This document shows, piece by piece, positions 1-13,883 of a stretch of DNA of 64,000 nt; the first letter of the stretch is position 1, and each line of letters starts with the position of its first letter. This stretch comes from Streptomyces smaragdinus. Its GTDB lineage: Bacteria; Actinomycetota; Actinomycetes; Streptomycetales; Streptomycetaceae. The notes under the pieces are model-generated. The model was not told the origin of the DNA and made no database searches. It saw only the letters and a program-made list of their open reading frames with translations. Where the stretch lies: contig NZ_WEGJ01000002.1 of the NCBI RefSeq assembly GCF_009604385.1, forward strand, positions 434,001-498,000. The letters are read 5' to 3'. The position numbers were made by a program, and so were the translations under genes.

Positions 1-2
1 TC

Positions 3-3000
3 GACCTCGGCGGCCACTCCCTGCTGGCCACCAAACTGGTGAGCCGCATCCGCAAGACCCTCACAGTCGACTTGTCGCTCAAGGAACTCTTCGAGCACGC
101 CACCGTCGCCGACCTGGACCAGCACCTCACCACCCACACCGCACCCGCGACCCCCGAGCCCCTCACCGCCTCACCCCGCCCCGAGCACCTCCCGCTCTCC
201 GCCGCCCAGCAACGCCTCTGGTTCGCCGAACAGCTCGAGGGCCCCAGCGCCCTCTACAACGCCCCCTTCGCCGTCCGCCTGACCGGCGGCCCCATCGACG
301 CGACCGCCCTGCGCCATGCCTTGCGCGACGTGGTGGAGCGGCACGAGATCCTGCGCACCCTCCTGCCCGTGACGGACGGCAACCCCCGCCAGCGGATCCT
401 CGACGCGGCCGACGCCGAACCGCCCTTCGACCTCGTCCGGGTCGCCGACGAGGACGAACTCCGCGACGCCGTCGAGAGGGCCGCCGCGTACGTCTTCGAC
501 CTGGCACGCGAGACACCCCTGCGCGTCCTCCTGGCCCGGGTGGCCGAAGACCAGCACGTCCTGCTGGTGCTGATCCACCACATCGCCGCCGACGGCTGGT
601 CCATCGGCCCGTTCCTCACCGACCTCGAGCGCGCCTACCTCGCCCGGACCCACGGCACGGCACCGGACTGGCGCCCGCTCCCCGTCCAGTACGCCGACTA
701 CGCCCTCGCCCAGCCCCGCATGCTCGGCACCGCCGAGGACCCCACCAGCCCGCTGGCCCGCAAGCTCGACCACTGGCGCCGCACCCTCCAGGACGCACCC
801 GGCGAACTGACCCTCCCCTACGACCGCCCCCGGCCCGCCACCGCCACCGGCCGCGGCGGCTCCATCGACCGCCTCCTCGAGCCGGACGTCCACGCCGCGC
901 TGACCCGGATCGCCGCCGAGCACCGGGTGAGCCTGTTCATGGTGATGCAGGCCGCCGTCGCCGCCCTGTGCACCAGGATCGGCGCCGGCACCGACATCGT
1001 CCTGGGCACCCAGACCGCGGGCCGCACCGACGAGGCGCTGGAAGACCTCGTCGGCTTCTTCGTCAACAACCTCGTCCTGCGCACCAGCACCGCAGGCAAC
1101 CCGGCCTTCACCGAACTGCTCACCCGGGTCCGGGACACCACCCTCGCCGCGTACGAGCACCAGGACCTGCCCTTCGACCGGCTGGTGGAACACCTCAACC
1201 CCGAGCGGGTCCCCGCCCGCCACCCGCTCTTCCAGACCTCGGTCACCATGGACGGCCGCGGCACGCCGCGGAGCTCCTTCGCCGGACTCGACTGCGCCGA
1301 CCACCCCTTCACCTTCGACTACGTCAAGTTCGACCTGGCCTTCAGCTTCGCCGAGCGACCGGACACGGCCGGCATCGACTGCACCATGGAGTACGCGGCC
1401 GACCTCTTCGACGAGACGACGGCCGCCACCTTGATCCGCCGGCTGACCGCACTGCTCCGGACGGTCGCGGCCCGGCCCGGGACCAGGCTCGGCGACCTCG
1501 ACGTCTTGGCCCCCGACGAGCGCGGCCGGATCCTGGAGGGCTGGAACGACACGGCCCGCCCGGCGCCCGCCCGTACCCTCCCGGGGGTGTTCGCCGCCCA
1601 GGCCGCGCGCACCCCCGACGCGGTGGCCCTGGAGGCCGGTGCCGTACAGGTGTCGTACGCCGAACTCGACCGGCGCTCCGACCGGCTCGCCCGGCGGCTG
1701 ACCGACGAAGGTACCGGTCTGGAGACGCCCGTCGCGCTGCTCATGGAGCGGTCCGTCGACCTCATCGTGGCGATGCTGGCCGTGCTGAAGGCCGGCGGTG
1801 TGTACGTACCGCTCGACGACCGTTACCCGGCCGAGCGGATCGCCGGCATCCTCGGGGACACCGGGGCACAGCTGGTGCTCACCGACCGGGACCACGCGTC
1901 CCACCCCGTGCTGCGGGGGCCTGACACGCCCGGCATCCTGGTCCCGCCGGAGGCCGCCGGGGACGAGGTGGCTCCCGTACGACAGCCGGGCCTCGCGCCC
2001 GGGCACCCCGCGTACATCATGTTCACCTCCGGCTCCACCGGTCGTCCCAAGGGCATCGTCGTCAGCCACCACAGCGTCGTCGAACTGGCCACCGACCGCG
2101 GCTGGTTCGAGGCCGCACCGGAGCGGGTGCTGTTCCACGCGCCGCACGCCTTCGACGCTTCCGTGTACGAGATCTGGGTGCCCCTCCTCAGCGGCGGCCG
2201 CGTCGTGATCGCCCCGCCCGGCCAGGTCGACGCGGCCGGACTGGCCGCCCTGGTCGCACGTCACGGGCTGACCCATGTCCATCTGACCGCCGGACTGTTC
2301 CGGGTCCTGGTCGAGGAGGACCCCGCCGCCTTCACCGGCGTGCTCGAGGTCTCCACCGGCGGCGACGTCATCTCGCCCGACGCGGTGCGGCTGCTGCTGG
2401 ACACCCACCCCGGCATGATCCTCCGCGTCACCTACGGCCCCACCGAGACGACCCTGTGCGCCACCCAGCTCGGCCTCACCGCCCCACGGGCCCAGCTGCC
2501 CATCGGCCGCCCCATGGACAACACGCGGGCCTACGTCCTCGACGACTACCTCAAGCCCGTCCCGGCGGGAGTGGCCGGCGAGCTGTACCTGGCCGGCACC
2601 GGACTGGCCCGCGGCTATCTGGGGCGGGCCGCGCTGACGGCGGAACGGTTCGTGGCCTGCCCGTACGGCGGTGCGGGGGAGCGGATGTACCGCACCGGGG
2701 ACGTGGTGCGGTGGAACGCCGGCGGGGAGCTGGAGTTCGTCGGGCGCGGGGACGACCAGGTGAAGATCCGCGGCTTCCGGGTCGAGCCGGGTGAGGTGGA
2801 GGCCGTCCTCGCGGAGCATCCCGCCGTACGGCAGGTGCTGGTGACGGTCCGGGAGGACCGGCCGGGGGAGAAGTCGCTGGTGGCGTATGTCGTGGCCGCG
2901 GCCGAGGAGGCCGATGAGATCCGCGCGTACGCGGCCGGGAAGCTTCCGGCGTACATGGTGCCGGTCGTGATGGCGCTCGACGCGTTCCCGCTGACCGGCA

Positions 3001-6000
3001 ACAACAAGGTGGACCGTGCCGCGCTGCCGGTCCCGGCCCACGAACCGGCGCCGGCCGGGCGCGGTCCGCGCACCCCGCTGGAGCGGGAGCTGTGCGCGGT
3101 GTTCGCCGACGTGCTGGGGAGCGGGCGCGTCGGGATCGACGACAGTTTCTTCGATCTGGGCGGTCACTCCCTGCTGGCGACCCGGCTGGTGAGCCGGATC
3201 CGTACGGTCCTGGGCGCCGATGTGCCGGTGCGTGCGCTGTTCGACCTGCCGACGGTGGCGGCGCTGTCGGGGCACCTCGCGGCGGTCGGCGGTGACGGGG
3301 TGCGTCCGGCGCTGGTGCGTGGCGAGCGGCCGGCGCGGGTGCCGCTTTCCTTCGCCCAGCAGCGGCTGTGGTTCATCGGGCAGCTGGAGGGCGCGAACAC
3401 GCTGTACAACCTGACGAACGCGGTGCGGCTGCGGGGCTGCGTGGATGTGGCGGCGCTGGGTGCGGCGCTCGGTGATCTGGCGGAGCGGCACGAGGTGTTG
3501 CGGACGGTGTTCGCGGTGGCGGACGGGGAGCCGTACCAGCGGATCCTCGCTCCGGGCGAGGGCGTTCCGCCGCTGGAGGTGGTGCGGGTCGTGGACGAGG
3601 CGGAGCTGGCGGCCGTGACCCGCGCGGCGCAGGGTCACCACTTCGATCTGTCCGCGGAGACGCCTCTGCGCGCGCTGCTCGTCGGCACGGCTCCGGACGA
3701 GTGGCTGCTGGTCCTGCTGCTGCATCACGTCGCCAGCGACGGCTGGTCGACGGCGCCGCTCTTCGCGGACCTGGGCGCCGCGTACGCAGCGCGGGTCGCG
3801 GGCCGTGCGCCGCGGTGGGAGCCGTTGCCGGTGCAGTACGCGGACTACACGCTGTGGCAGCGGGAGTTGTCGGCGGGCGAGGACGACCGGCTCGGGTTCT
3901 GGCAGGAGACGCTGCGCGGGGCGCCGGAGGAGCTGGCGCTGCCCTGCGACCGGCCGCGGCCCGATCAGCCCGGGTACGCGGCGGATGTCGTGGAGCTCGA
4001 GATCGAGCCCGGGCTGCATGCCGCGGTGACCCGGATCGCCGCGGAGCGGCAGGTGACGCCGTTCATGGTGCTGCAGGCGGCCCTTGTCGCCCTGTACGCG
4101 CGGGTCGGCGTCGGTACGGATGTGGTGCTGGGTACGCCGGTGGCGGGGCGTACGGATGAGGCGTTGAACGAACTGGTCGGGTTCTTCGTCAACAATCTGG
4201 TGCTGCGGACGAGTGCTGCCGGGAATCCGGGTTTCGCGGAGTTGCTGGGTCGGGTTCGGGATACGACGCTGGCGGCGTACGAGAATCAGGAGGTGCCGTT
4301 CGAGCGGCTGGTGGAGCACCTCAACCCCGGCCGCGTCGCCGGCCGCCACCCGCTCTTCCAGACCCTGATCGCCTACGACGCCCAGACGACCGACCTGCGC
4401 GACGGCTTCGACTTCCACGATCTGCGGGGCCGGATGGAGCCGCTCGGCGGCGAGTCCACGCACTTCGACCTGACCTTCAGCTTCACCGAGACCCCCGGCG
4501 GGGCGGGGCTGCAGGGGGCGCTCGTCTACGCGGTGGATCTCTTCGACCGGGGCACGGTGGAGGTGCTGGCGGAGCGGTTCGTGCGGGTGCTGCGTGCGGT
4601 GGTCGCGGATCCGGCTGTGCGGATCGGTGGGCTGGAGACGCTGCCCGAGGGCGAGCGTGCGGAGCTGCTGGCGTTCGGGTCGGGGGCGGCGCCGGATACG
4701 TCGGCGTGTGGTGTGCACGAGCTGTTCGAGAAGCGGGCGGCGGAGTGTCCCGACGCGATCGCCGTCGCGGGTCACGGCGTTGAGCTGACGTACGCGGAGC
4801 TGGATGCGCGTGCGGAGCGCGTGGCCGGGCTGCTGCGGGGGCGTGGCCTGTTGCCGGAGGAGCCTGTCGCGGTCCTGATGGATCGCGGGGTGGATCTGGT
4901 GGTGTCCGTGCTGGGGGTGGTGAAGGCGGGCGGGGCTTATGTGCCGCTGGATCCGCGGTATCCGGTCGACCGGCTGCGGCTGGTGCTCGACGACTCCGGT
5001 GCACGTACCGTCCTGACGGACGAGACCCGGGCCGGTGGCGTCGCGGGGGAGCTGACCGCAGAACGGACCGTGCTCACCGTAGGCCCGGACCTCCCCGAGA
5101 CCTCACCGGGCGGCGGACCGTACGAGAAGGTCCACCCGGACCAGGTGCTGTACGTGATGCACACCTCCGGCTCGACGGGGACCCCGAAGGGTGTGGCGGT
5201 CACGCACCGCAACGTCGTCGACCTGCTGTCCGACCCGGGCTACCGCAGCGGCGCCTTCGACCGCGTGCTGGTGCACATGCCGACGGCCTTCGACGCCTCG
5301 ACGATGGAGTTCTGGCCGCCCCTGGTGACCGGCGGCCGGATCGTCCTCGCCCCGCCCGGACAACTCGAGGCCCACACGCTGGCGGAGACCGTCGCCGAGC
5401 ACGGTGTCACGCTGCTGGTCGTGGCGTCCGGCCTGCTGAACGCCCTGGCGGCCGAGACCCCGGAGGCGTTCCACGGCCTGCGGCAGATATGGACCGGCGG
5501 CGATGTGGTGTCCCCGGCCACGGTACGCACGGTTCTCGACGCCAATCCGGGTCTGGGCGTGGTTTCCGGGTATGCGCCGACCGAGTGCACGGTGATGAAG
5601 ACGACCTACCTGATGGACGACGCGCGGGGCGTGCCCGATGCGGTGCCGTTGGGTCGTCCGTTGCGGGGTGCGCGGGTGTTCGTGCTGGACGGGTTCCTGC
5701 GTCCGGTTCCGGTGGGTGTCGCGGGTGAGGTGTATCTGGCGGGTCCCGGTGTGGCGCGGGGCTATGTGGGGCGTCGCGGGTTGACGGCGGGGCGGTTCGT
5801 CGCCTGCCCGTTCGGGGAGCCCGGGGAGCGGATGTACCGCACGGGCGATGTCGGGTGCTGGAACGCGGACGGGGAGCTGGAGTTCGTCGGTCGCGGGGAC
5901 GACCAGGTGAAGATCCGTGGCTTCCGCGTCGAGCCGGGTGAGATCGAGGGCGTGCTGGACGGTCATCCCGCCGTACGGCAGGTGTTTGTGACCGTCCGCG

Positions 6001-9000
6001 AGGACCGCCCGGGCGACAAGCGCCTGGTGGCCTACGTCGTCCTCGTACCCGGTACTGAGGCCGAGACCGTCCACACGTACGCGGAGGAACGGCTGGCCGC
6101 CCACATGATCCCCGCCGTCGTCCCGCTCGACGAACTGCCCCTCACCGCCCACGGCAAGGTCGACCGCACCCGCCTGCCCGCCCCGGACACGGCGAAGGCC
6201 GGCAGCCGGGAATTCCGGGAGCCGGCGACGGAGCGGCAGCACCTGCTGTGCCAGGCCTTCGCCGACGTGCTGGACAGCGCTCCGGTCGGGATGGACGACA
6301 GCTTCTTCGACCTCGGCGGCCACTCCCTGCTGGCGACCAAGCTGGTGAGCCGCATCCGCAAGACCCTCTCCGTCGACTTGTCGCTCAAGGAACTCTTCCG
6401 GCACCCCACCGTCGCCGCCCTCGACCACCACCTCTCCACCGGAGATGCCGGCCCCGCCCGTACCAGGCCCCCACTGCGCCCGTCCGCGCCCAGACCCGAA
6501 CCCCTCCCGCTGTCCGCCGCCCAGCAGGGCCTCTGGTTCATCGAGCAACTCGACGGCCCCAGCCCCGTCTACAACACCCCCCTGGCCATCCGCCTCGACG
6601 GCACCGTGGACACCACGGCCCTCGAAGCCGCCCTCGGCGACGTGACCGACCGGCACGAGGCGCTGCGCACCGTCTTCCCCGTCGCCGGCGCCGGCCACCC
6701 CTGCCAGCGCGTACTCACCCCGCGAGACGGCCGCCCCCGACTGCGGACCGTCACCGCGACGGACGAGGACGAACTGCGGACCCTCACCGACGCGGAAGCG
6801 GTACGAGTCCTCGACCTCACCCGCGACCAACCCTTCCAGGCCTGCCTCCTCAGCCTCACCGACACCCGGCACACGCTGCTCCTGCTGATCCACCACATCG
6901 TCCTCGACGGATGGTCCGTCCCCCCGCTGCTCCGCGACCTCGGCGCCGCCTACACCGCCCGCCTCGCCGGCCGGTCCCCGGACCAGGAGCCGCTGCCCGT
7001 CCAGTACGCCGACTACGCGCTCTGGCAGCGCGACCTGCTCGGCTCCGCCGACGACCCCACGAGTGAGCTCTCCCGCCAACTGGCCCACTGGCGCACCGCC
7101 TTGGCCGACGCCCCCGAAGAGCTCACGCTGCCCTGCGACCGCCCGCGCCCCGCCGAGGCCGGCCACCGCGGCGACTGGGTCGCACTGACGGTGGACGCCG
7201 CCACGCACCGGGGCCTGGCCGCCCTGGCCCGCGAGGCCAACGCGAGCACGTTCATGGCGCTGCAGGGCGTGCTGGCCGCGCTGCTCGGCAAGCTCGGCGC
7301 GGGCCCCGACGTCGTTCTCGGCACCGCTGTGGCGGGCCGGCCGGACGAGGCGCTGGACGACCTCGTCGGCTACTTCGTCAACACCCTCGCCCTGCGCACC
7401 GACCTGTCCGGCGACCCGACGTTCCGCCGGCTCCTGGACCGGGTGCGCGAGGCGGACCTCGCCGCCTTCGAGCACCAGGACGTCCCCTTCGAGCGTGTCG
7501 TGGAGGAGCTGAACCCCGCCCGCTCCACCGGACGGCATCCGCTCTTCCAGGTGATGCTCACCGTCAACGACGCGGCGCCGGACGGCGACGGGCTCGAACT
7601 CGGCGACGCCCTGCGCGCGACGGTCGAGGAGACGGCGACAGGCACGGCCAAGTTCGACCTGTCCTTCTCCTTCACCGTCGGGCAGGACACGGCTGGCATC
7701 GACGGCGCCCTCGAGTACGCCACCGACCTCTTCGACCGCTCCACCGCCGAATCCGTCGCCGACCGCTGCGTACGCCTGCTCCGGGCCGCGGTGGCCAACC
7801 CGGATCTGCCGCTGAGCCGCCTCGACATCCTCCGCGACGACGAACGCCGGGCCCTGCTTGCGCCCGCCCCGCAGGTCACCCCCGGCGAGGGGGCGACCCT
7901 CCACGAGCGGTTCGCCGTCCGGGCCGCCCGCACGCCGGACGCGACAGCCGTGGTCAGCGGCACCGAACGCCTCACCTACGCCGCACTCGACGCCCGCGCC
8001 GAGCACCTGGCCGCACTCCTCGCCGAACGCGGCGCCGGACCCGAACGGTTCGTCGCGCTCGCCCTGCCCCGGTCCGCCGACCTCGTCGTGGCCGTCCTCG
8101 CGGTCCTCAAGACCGGCGCCGCGTACGTCCCGGTCGACCCGGACTATCCCGCCGACCGCATCGCCTTCACGGTCCGTGACGCGGACGCGGCGCTGCTGGT
8201 GACCACCCGGGAGACCCACGGCCGGCTGCCCGCCGCCGACGTCCCGTGCCTGCTCCTGGACGACATGCCGCCCGCCGGCCCGGAGGCGCTGCCCCGCCCC
8301 CGGGCCGGCGGGCCCGCCCACCCGGCCTACGTCATCTACACCTCCGGCTCCACCGGCCGCCCCAAGGGCGTCGTCGTCCCCCACGCGAACGTCCTCGCGC
8401 TCTTCGACGCGACCCGGCGCCAGTTCTCCTTCGGCCCCGACGACGTGTGGACCCTGTTCCACTCCGCCGCGTTCGACTTCTCCGTCTGGGAGCTCTGGGG
8501 CCCGCTGCTGTACGGGGGCACCCTGGTCGTCGTCCCGTACGAGACCAGCCGCGCACCGGGGGAGTTCCTGGAGCTGCTGGTACGGGAACGGGTGACCGTC
8601 CTCAGCCAGACGCCGTCGGCGTTCCGGGAGCTGATGCGTGCGGACCGGGAGAACCCCGGACTCGGCGCCCGCCTCGCCCTGCGCCAAGTGGTGTTCGGCG
8701 GCGAGGAGCTGGACCCGGCGGGCCTCGCCGACTGGTACACCCGGCACCCCGACGACGCGCCCCTCCTGGTCAACATGTACGGCATCACCGAGACCACGGT
8801 GCACGTCACCCACCGCCCGCTGGACGCGGCGACCGGCGGCGGCCGCTCCCCGATCGGCCGCCCCATCGACAGCCTGACCTGCCGGATCCTGGATGCCGAC
8901 CTCAACCTGGTGCCGCCGGGCGTGACCGGCGAGCTGTATGTCACGGGGACCCAGCTCGCGCGCGGCTATCACGGCCGGCCCGGCCTGACCGCGTCCCGGT

Positions 9001-10466
9001 TCGTCGCCGACCCGTACGGGACACCGGGCAGCCTGATGTACCGCACAGGTGACCTGGCCCGGCTGCGGCCGGACGGCGAACTGGAGTACCTCGGGCGGGC
9101 CGACAGCCAGGTGAAGATCCGCGGCTTCCGCATCGAGCCCGGCGAGATCGCCGCCGTGCTCGGCGCGCACCCCGGGGTCGACCACTGCGCCGTCGTCGTA
9201 CGAGAGGACCACCCCGGCGAGAAACGCCTGGTCGCCTACGCCGTCCCCGCACCCGGCCACAGCCCCGCCCCGGCCGAACTGCGCTCCCTGGCGGCCGGGT
9301 CGCTGCCGGCGCACATGGTGCCCGCGGCGGTCGTCGTACTGGACGCGCTGCCCCTGACCGCGAACGGAAAGCTGGACCAGCGGGCCCTGCCCGCCCCGGA
9401 AGCCGCCGGATCGGGGCGGGCGCCGCGCACCGGACTGGAGACGGCGCTCTGCGAGATCTTCGCCGACGTCCTCGGGGTACGGACGGTCGGCGCCGACGAC
9501 AACTTCTTCGAGCTGGGCGGACACTCGCTGATCGCCCTGCGCCTCCTCGCCGAGGTCCGCGAACGCACCGGCCTCGAGCTGTCGGTCCGGGACCTGTTCC
9601 GCCGCCCCACGGTGGCGGGCCTGGCCGAGGCGGCGGGCGGAGCCGCGGCGGAGGAATTCCCCGTGCTGCTGCCGCTGCGTACCGGAGGCGGGCGGACACC
9701 GCTGTTCTGCGTGCACCCGGCGGCCGGCATCGGCTGGGTGTACACCGGGCTGCTGCCCCATCTGGGCCCCGACCGCCCCGTGTACGCGCTGCAGGCCCCC
9801 GGGCTCACCGACCTGTCCCGGCACCCCCGTACCGTGGCGGAGCTGGCCGGTACGTACGTCGAGGCGATCCGCGCGGTGCGGCCCGAGGGCCCGTACGCCC
9901 TGCTGGGCTGGTCGTTCGGCGGACCGGTGGCCCATGCCGTGGCCGCCGAATTGCAGCGCGCGGGGGAGCGGGTCGAGCTGCTCGCCGTGCTCGACGGCTA
10001 TCCCGGGGACGGCACGCGGGACCGCATGCTCGTGGAACGCAGCCCCGAGGTGCTGGCGGAGATCCTCGCCACCCTGGGACACCAGGCACCCGACGTCGAC
10101 GCCTGGCCGTCGACCCCGGACGAGTACGCCGCCCTGGTCCGCCCCGGGGCGGGACCGCAGGGACCGCTGACCGGACTGTCGGGGGAGTCGGTCGCCCGGG
10201 TGCTGGAGGTCTTCCTCGCGAACCTCCGCCTAGCCCACGACCGACCCGCCCACCCGTACACGGGCGACCTCCTGCTGTTCACCGCCGACGACGACCGTCC
10301 CGCCGACGCCCCGGCTCCCGGCAGCTGGCAGCCGTATGTGACGGGCCGGGTCGACATCCATGGGGTGCGGGAGGCTCACGGCACCATGACCCGCCCGGAG
10401 GCGTGGGCTCATATCGGCCCGGTGGTGGCCCAAAGGCTCGCCGAGGTCGAGGAGAACCACTCCTGA
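3..10466 (+). CDS. NRPS, partial: (T)-C-A-T-C-A-T-C-A-T-TE, terminal synthetase
   Basis: Peptide-assembly enzyme whose 5' end lies outside the window; 3,487 residues are visible. It opens inside a carrier domain (GGHS, phosphopantetheine Ser at 18-20). Approximate domains by base: C 180-1500 (HHIAADGWS), A 1590-3040, T 3075-3285, C 3340-4660 (HHVASDGWS), A 4720-6180, T 6235-6440, C 6500-7830 (HHIVLDGWS), A 7890-9390, T 9430-9640, thioesterase 9690-10450 with GWSFGG (Ser near 9912). Pocket codes read by eye: DAYHSGTLCK (Dpg/Hpg-like), DAMVWGGVMK (no match known to me) and DFWSVGMVHK (Thr). The TE makes this the releasing enzyme, so Thr is probably the last residue. No epimerase is seen here. 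The Dpg-like code fits the neighbouring dpg genes. The architecture is certain; the specificities are inferences from hand alignment. Confidence 0.95.
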   Translation, partial: DLGGHSLLATKLVSRIRKTLTVDLSLKELFEHATVADLDQHLTTHTAPATPEPLTASPRPEHLPLSAAQQRLWFAEQLEGPSALYNAPFAVRLTGGPIDATALRHALRDVVERHEILRTLLPVTDGNPRQRILDAADAEPPFDLVRVADEDELRDAVERAAAYVFDLARETPLRVLLARVAEDQHVLLVLIHHIAADGWSIGPFLTDLERAYLARTHGTAPDWRPLPVQYADYALAQPRMLGTAEDPTSPLARKLDHWRRTLQDAPGELTLPYDRPRPATATGRGGSIDRLLEPDVHAALTRIAAEHRVSLFMVMQAAVAALCTRIGAGTDIVLGTQTAGRTDEALEDLVGFFVNNLVLRTSTAGNPAFTELLTRVRDTTLAAYEHQDLPFDRLVEHLNPERVPARHPLFQTSVTMDGRGTPRSSFAGLDCADHPFTFDYVKFDLAFSFAERPDTAGIDCTMEYAADLFDETTAATLIRRLTALLRTVAARPGTRLGDLDVLAPDERGRILEGWNDTARPAPARTLPGVFAAQAARTPDAVALEAGAVQVSYAELDRRSDRLARRLTDEGTGLETPVALLMERSVDLIVAMLAVLKAGGVYVPLDDRYPAERIAGILGDTGAQLVLTDRDHASHPVLRGPDTPGILVPPEAAGDEVAPVRQPGLAPGHPAYIMFTSGSTGRPKGIVVSHHSVVELATDRGWFEAAPERVLFHAPHAFDASVYEIWVPLLSGGRVVIAPPGQVDAAGLAALVARHGLTHVHLTAGLFRVLVEEDPAAFTGVLEVSTGGDVISPDAVRLLLDTHPGMILRVTYGPTETTLCATQLGLTAPRAQLPIGRPMDNTRAYVLDDYLKPVPAGVAGELYLAGTGLARGYLGRAALTAERFVACPYGGAGERMYRTGDVVRWNAGGELEFVGRGDDQVKIRGFRVEPGEVEAVLAEHPAVRQVLVTVREDRPGEKSLVAYVVAAAEEADEIRAYAAGKLPAYMVPVVMALDAFPLTGNNKVDRAALPVPAHEPAPAGRGPRTPLERELCAVFADVLGSGRVGIDDSFFDLGGHSLLATRLVSRIRTVLGADVPVRALFDLPTVAALSGHLAAVGGDGVRPALVRGERPARVPLSFAQQRLWFIGQLEGANTLYNLTNAVRLRGCVDVAALGAALGDLAERHEVLRTVFAVADGEPYQRILAPGEGVPPLEVVRVVDEAELAAVTRAAQGHHFDLSAETPLRALLVGTAPDEWLLVLLLHHVASDGWSTAPLFADLGAAYAARVAGRAPRWEPLPVQYADYTLWQRELSAGEDDRLGFWQETLRGAPEELALPCDRPRPDQPGYAADVVELEIEPGLHAAVTRIAAERQVTPFMVLQAALVALYARVGVGTDVVLGTPVAGRTDEALNELVGFFVNNLVLRTSAAGNPGFAELLGRVRDTTLAAYENQEVPFERLVEHLNPGRVAGRHPLFQTLIAYDAQTTDLRDGFDFHDLRGRMEPLGGESTHFDLTFSFTETPGGAGLQGALVYAVDLFDRGTVEVLAERFVRVLRAVVADPAVRIGGLETLPEGERAELLAFGSGAAPDTSACGVHELFEKRAAECPDAIAVAGHGVELTYAELDARAERVAGLLRGRGLLPEEPVAVLMDRGVDLVVSVLGVVKAGGAYVPLDPRYPVDRLRLVLDDSGARTVLTDETRAGGVAGELTAERTVLTVGPDLPETSPGGGPYEKVHPDQVLYVMHTSGSTGTPKGVAVTHRNVVDLLSDPGYRSGAFDRVLVHMPTAFDASTMEFWPPLVTGGRIVLAPPGQLEAHTLAETVAEHGVTLLVVASGLLNALAAETPEAFHGLRQIWTGGDVVSPATVRTVLDANPGLGVVSGYAPTECTVMKTTYLMDDARGVPDAVPLGRPLRGARVFVLDGFLRPVPVGVAGEVYLAGPGVARGYVGRRGLTAGRFVACPFGEPGERMYRTGDVGCWNADGELEFVGRGDDQVKIRGFRVEPGEIEGVLDGHPAVRQVFVTVREDRPGDKRLVAYVVLVPGTEAETVHTYAEERLAAHMIPAVVPLDELPLTAHGKVDRTRLPAPDTAKAGSREFREPATERQHLLCQAFADVLDSAPVGMDDSFFDLGGHSLLATKLVSRIRKTLSVDLSLKELFRHPTVAALDHHLSTGDAGPARTRPPLRPSAPRPEPLPLSAAQQGLWFIEQLDGPSPVYNTPLAIRLDGTVDTTALEAALGDVTDRHEALRTVFPVAGAGHPCQRVLTPRDGRPRLRTVTATDEDELRTLTDAEAVRVLDLTRDQPFQACLLSLTDTRHTLLLLIHHIVLDGWSVPPLLRDLGAAYTARLAGRSPDQEPLPVQYADYALWQRDLLGSADDPTSELSRQLAHWRTALADAPEELTLPCDRPRPAEAGHRGDWVALTVDAATHRGLAALAREANASTFMALQGVLAALLGKLGAGPDVVLGTAVAGRPDEALDDLVGYFVNTLALRTDLSGDPTFRRLLDRVREADLAAFEHQDVPFERVVEELNPARSTGRHPLFQVMLTVNDAAPDGDGLELGDALRATVEETATGTAKFDLSFSFTVGQDTAGIDGALEYATDLFDRSTAESVADRCVRLLRAAVANPDLPLSRLDILRDDERRALLAPAPQVTPGEGATLHERFAVRAARTPDATAVVSGTERLTYAALDARAEHLAALLAERGAGPERFVALALPRSADLVVAVLAVLKTGAAYVPVDPDYPADRIAFTVRDADAALLVTTRETHGRLPAADVPCLLLDDMPPAGPEALPRPRAGGPAHPAYVIYTSGSTGRPKGVVVPHANVLALFDATRRQFSFGPDDVWTLFHSAAFDFSVWELWGPLLYGGTLVVVPYETSRAPGEFLELLVRERVTVLSQTPSAFRELMRADRENPGLGARLALRQVVFGGEELDPAGLADWYTRHPDDAPLLVNMYGITETTVHVTHRPLDAATGGGRSPIGRPIDSLTCRILDADLNLVPPGVTGELYVTGTQLARGYHGRPGLTASRFVADPYGTPGSLMYRTGDLARLRPDGELEYLGRADSQVKIRGFRIEPGEIAAVLGAHPGVDHCAVVVREDHPGEKRLVAYAVPAPGHSPAPAELRSLAAGSLPAHMVPAAVVVLDALPLTANGKLDQRALPAPEAAGSGRAPRTGLETALCEIFADVLGVRTVGADDNFFELGGHSLIALRLLAEVRERTGLELSVRDLFRRPTVAGLAEAAGGAAAEEFPVLLPLRTGGGRTPLFCVHPAAGIGWVYTGLLPHLGPDRPVYALQAPGLTDLSRHPRTVAELAGTYVEAIRAVRPEGPYALLGWSFGGPVAHAVAAELQRAGERVELLAVLDGYPGDGTRDRMLVERSPEVLAEILATLGHQAPDVDAWPSTPDEYAALVRPGAGPQGPLTGLSGESVARVLEVFLANLRLAHDRPAHPYTGDLLLFTADDDRPADAPAPGSWQPYVTGRVDIHGVREAHGTMTRPEAWAHIGPVVAQRLAEVEENHS

Positions 10467-10485
10467 GCGGTGACGCCCGTGACAC

Positions 10486-10648
10486 AAACGCCGGACGGGC
10501 ACCCCCGGCCCGCCCGGCGTCTCAGGACAACGGCGACACAAACGCCGTACGGGGTACCCCCAGCTCGCCGGCGTCTGAGGACATCGGGGAGGACATCGGG
10601 CATGCAAACGCCGGACGGGCACCCTCAGCCCGTCCGGCGTTTGAGGAC
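10486..10648. repeat. Three REP-like palindromic units between convergent genes
   Basis: Three units of about 43 bases (10486-10528, 10540-10582, 10606-10648) each start AAACGCCG, carry a GGACGGGC-like arm with its complement, and end in GCGTCTCAGGAC or GCGTTTGAGGAC. Unit 3 is nearly perfect (GCCGGACGGGC / GCCCGTCCGGC); unit 2 is degenerate. They lie between the NRPS stop and the dpgC stop, where they could end transcription from both sides. Such palindromes are common between genes in Streptomyces genomes. Confidence 0.85.
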
Positions 10649-10721
10649 TTCGGCGCGAAGCGCCGAAACGCGTCAGCCGACGGAAAGACGGAAAGCAAGC
10701 CCCCCCCCACCGGCACGGGCG

Positions 10722-12732
<2,011 letters not shown>

Positions 12733-12736
<4 letters not shown>

Positions 12737-13836
12737 CACTGCACCAACGCCGTCTCCAGGGTCGAACCCGGTCCCATCGTCATGAGCACTCCGTAGTCCC
12801 CGGGCTCGGCGACCTGTTCGTCCAGCAGCCGCTCGTACGAGAAGAGGAAGGAGCCGCTGGAGACGTTGCCGTAGTCGCGCAGCACCCCGATGGTGTGGCG
12901 CAGATCGTGGCGGGTGAGCCCGAGGTTGACGATGACCGAGTCGATGACCTTCTTGCCGCCGGAGTGGACCAGCCAGTGCCGGATGTCGCTGCGGCGCAGC
13001 GAGGTGCCTTGCAGCAGGCGGTCGACGACGATCTCGGCGTGCGCGCCGACGACGTAGGGCACCTGGGGGTCGAGGTAGAAGCTGAAGCGTTCCAGTTCGC
13101 GGTCCCAGTCGTAGCGCATGGCGCCGGCGGCGTCGGGGATGATGCAGCTGGCGAACTTCAGCACGGCGGGGCCCGGGGCGGTGTTGCCGGAGCGCAGGGC
13201 GACGGCGGCCGCGCCGTCGCCGAAGAGGCTGTTGACGACGGCGGTACGCATGGAGGAGTCCATGGCGTACGCGGCGGAGCACGCTTCGGTGCACACCATG
13301 ACGGCCAGCTCCCCGGGGTGGGAGGCGGACCAGCCGGAGACCAGGTTCAGGGCGTTGAGGCCCGCGTTGCAGCCCATGCCGACGATGTCGGCGCGGCTGC
13401 AGTGCCGGTCGATGCCGAGGTCGCGGATGAGCAGGGCGCTGAGTCCGGGGGTGAGGAAGCCGGTGGTGGACACGCAGCACAGGTGGCGCAGGTCCGCGAG
13501 GTCGGCGCCGGCCTGTTTCAGGCAGGCCTCGAGGGCTTCGGCGCCCATCTGCAGGGCGGTGTCGCGGTGTTTGTCGAGGAGGTCGCCCTGGGACTCGGGG
13601 GCGCGCAGGCCGTCGGGGCCGGGGTCGGGGAGGCGCAGGTGGCGGCGCTGAATGGCGCTGTTGCGGAAGACGGACGTCACCTTCGGTTCGGTGATCCGGA
13701 AGGCGTCCAGGACCTCTTCCTGGGTCCAGGAGACGGGGGAGACGGCGGTGCCCACGCCGAGCACCCGGGGCTGGTTTGCGGTGCGCGGGGCGGTGGCGGA
13801 CTCGATCACGGCAGTCATCGGAAGGTCCACCCCCAC
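12733..13836 (-). CDS. dpgA: DpgA, type III polyketide synthase
   Basis: Chalcone-synthase-like enzyme of 361-367 residues that condenses malonyl-CoA units toward 3,5-dihydroxyphenylacetyl-CoA. The nucleophile Cys sits in DIVGMGCNAGLNAL, the catalytic His in WLVHSGGKKVIDS, and the Asn in DYGNVSSGSFLFSYE. Other family marks are CCVSTTGFLTPGLSALLIRDLG and VLMTMGPGST near the end. Two starts are possible: GTG 13836 (protein begins MGVDLPMTAV) or ATG 13818 (MTAVIES), which has GGGGGTGGA upstream and overlaps the stop of a 22-codon ORF. I recall homologues beginning MGVD, which favours the GTG, but the sequence alone does not decide. Confidence 0.95.
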
Positions 13837-13883
13837 ATGCGCGGCTTGCTGCGCGGTCGCAGGGACATGGCCAGGTAGGTCAT
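13815..13883 (-). CDS. 22-codon ORF bridging hpgT and dpgA by ATGA overlaps at both ends
   Basis: ATG at 13883 overlaps the hpgT stop (ATGA), and its TGA at 13817-13815 overlaps the ATG at 13818 that can start dpgA (ATGA again). The predicted peptide starts MTYLAMSL, is rich in Arg and Lys in the middle (RPRSKPR), and ends MWGWTFR. It may be a coupling ORF that hands ribosomes from hpgT to dpgA, or a real microprotein. If dpgA really starts at GTG 13836, the arrangement could be chance. Confidence 0.4.
   Translation of the reverse strand: MTYLAMSLRPRSKPRMWGWTFR

Noticed and set aside
171..4775. Very long minus-strand open frame opposite the first NRPS (also 5103-10082 minus, and 57245-60757 plus opposite the DUF4132 gene)
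   Set aside because: Mirror frames of high-GC genes stay open by codon bias. The products are low-complexity Arg/Gly/Pro/Val/Gln-rich with no domain, while the opposite strand carries clear NRPS or DUF4132 motifs.
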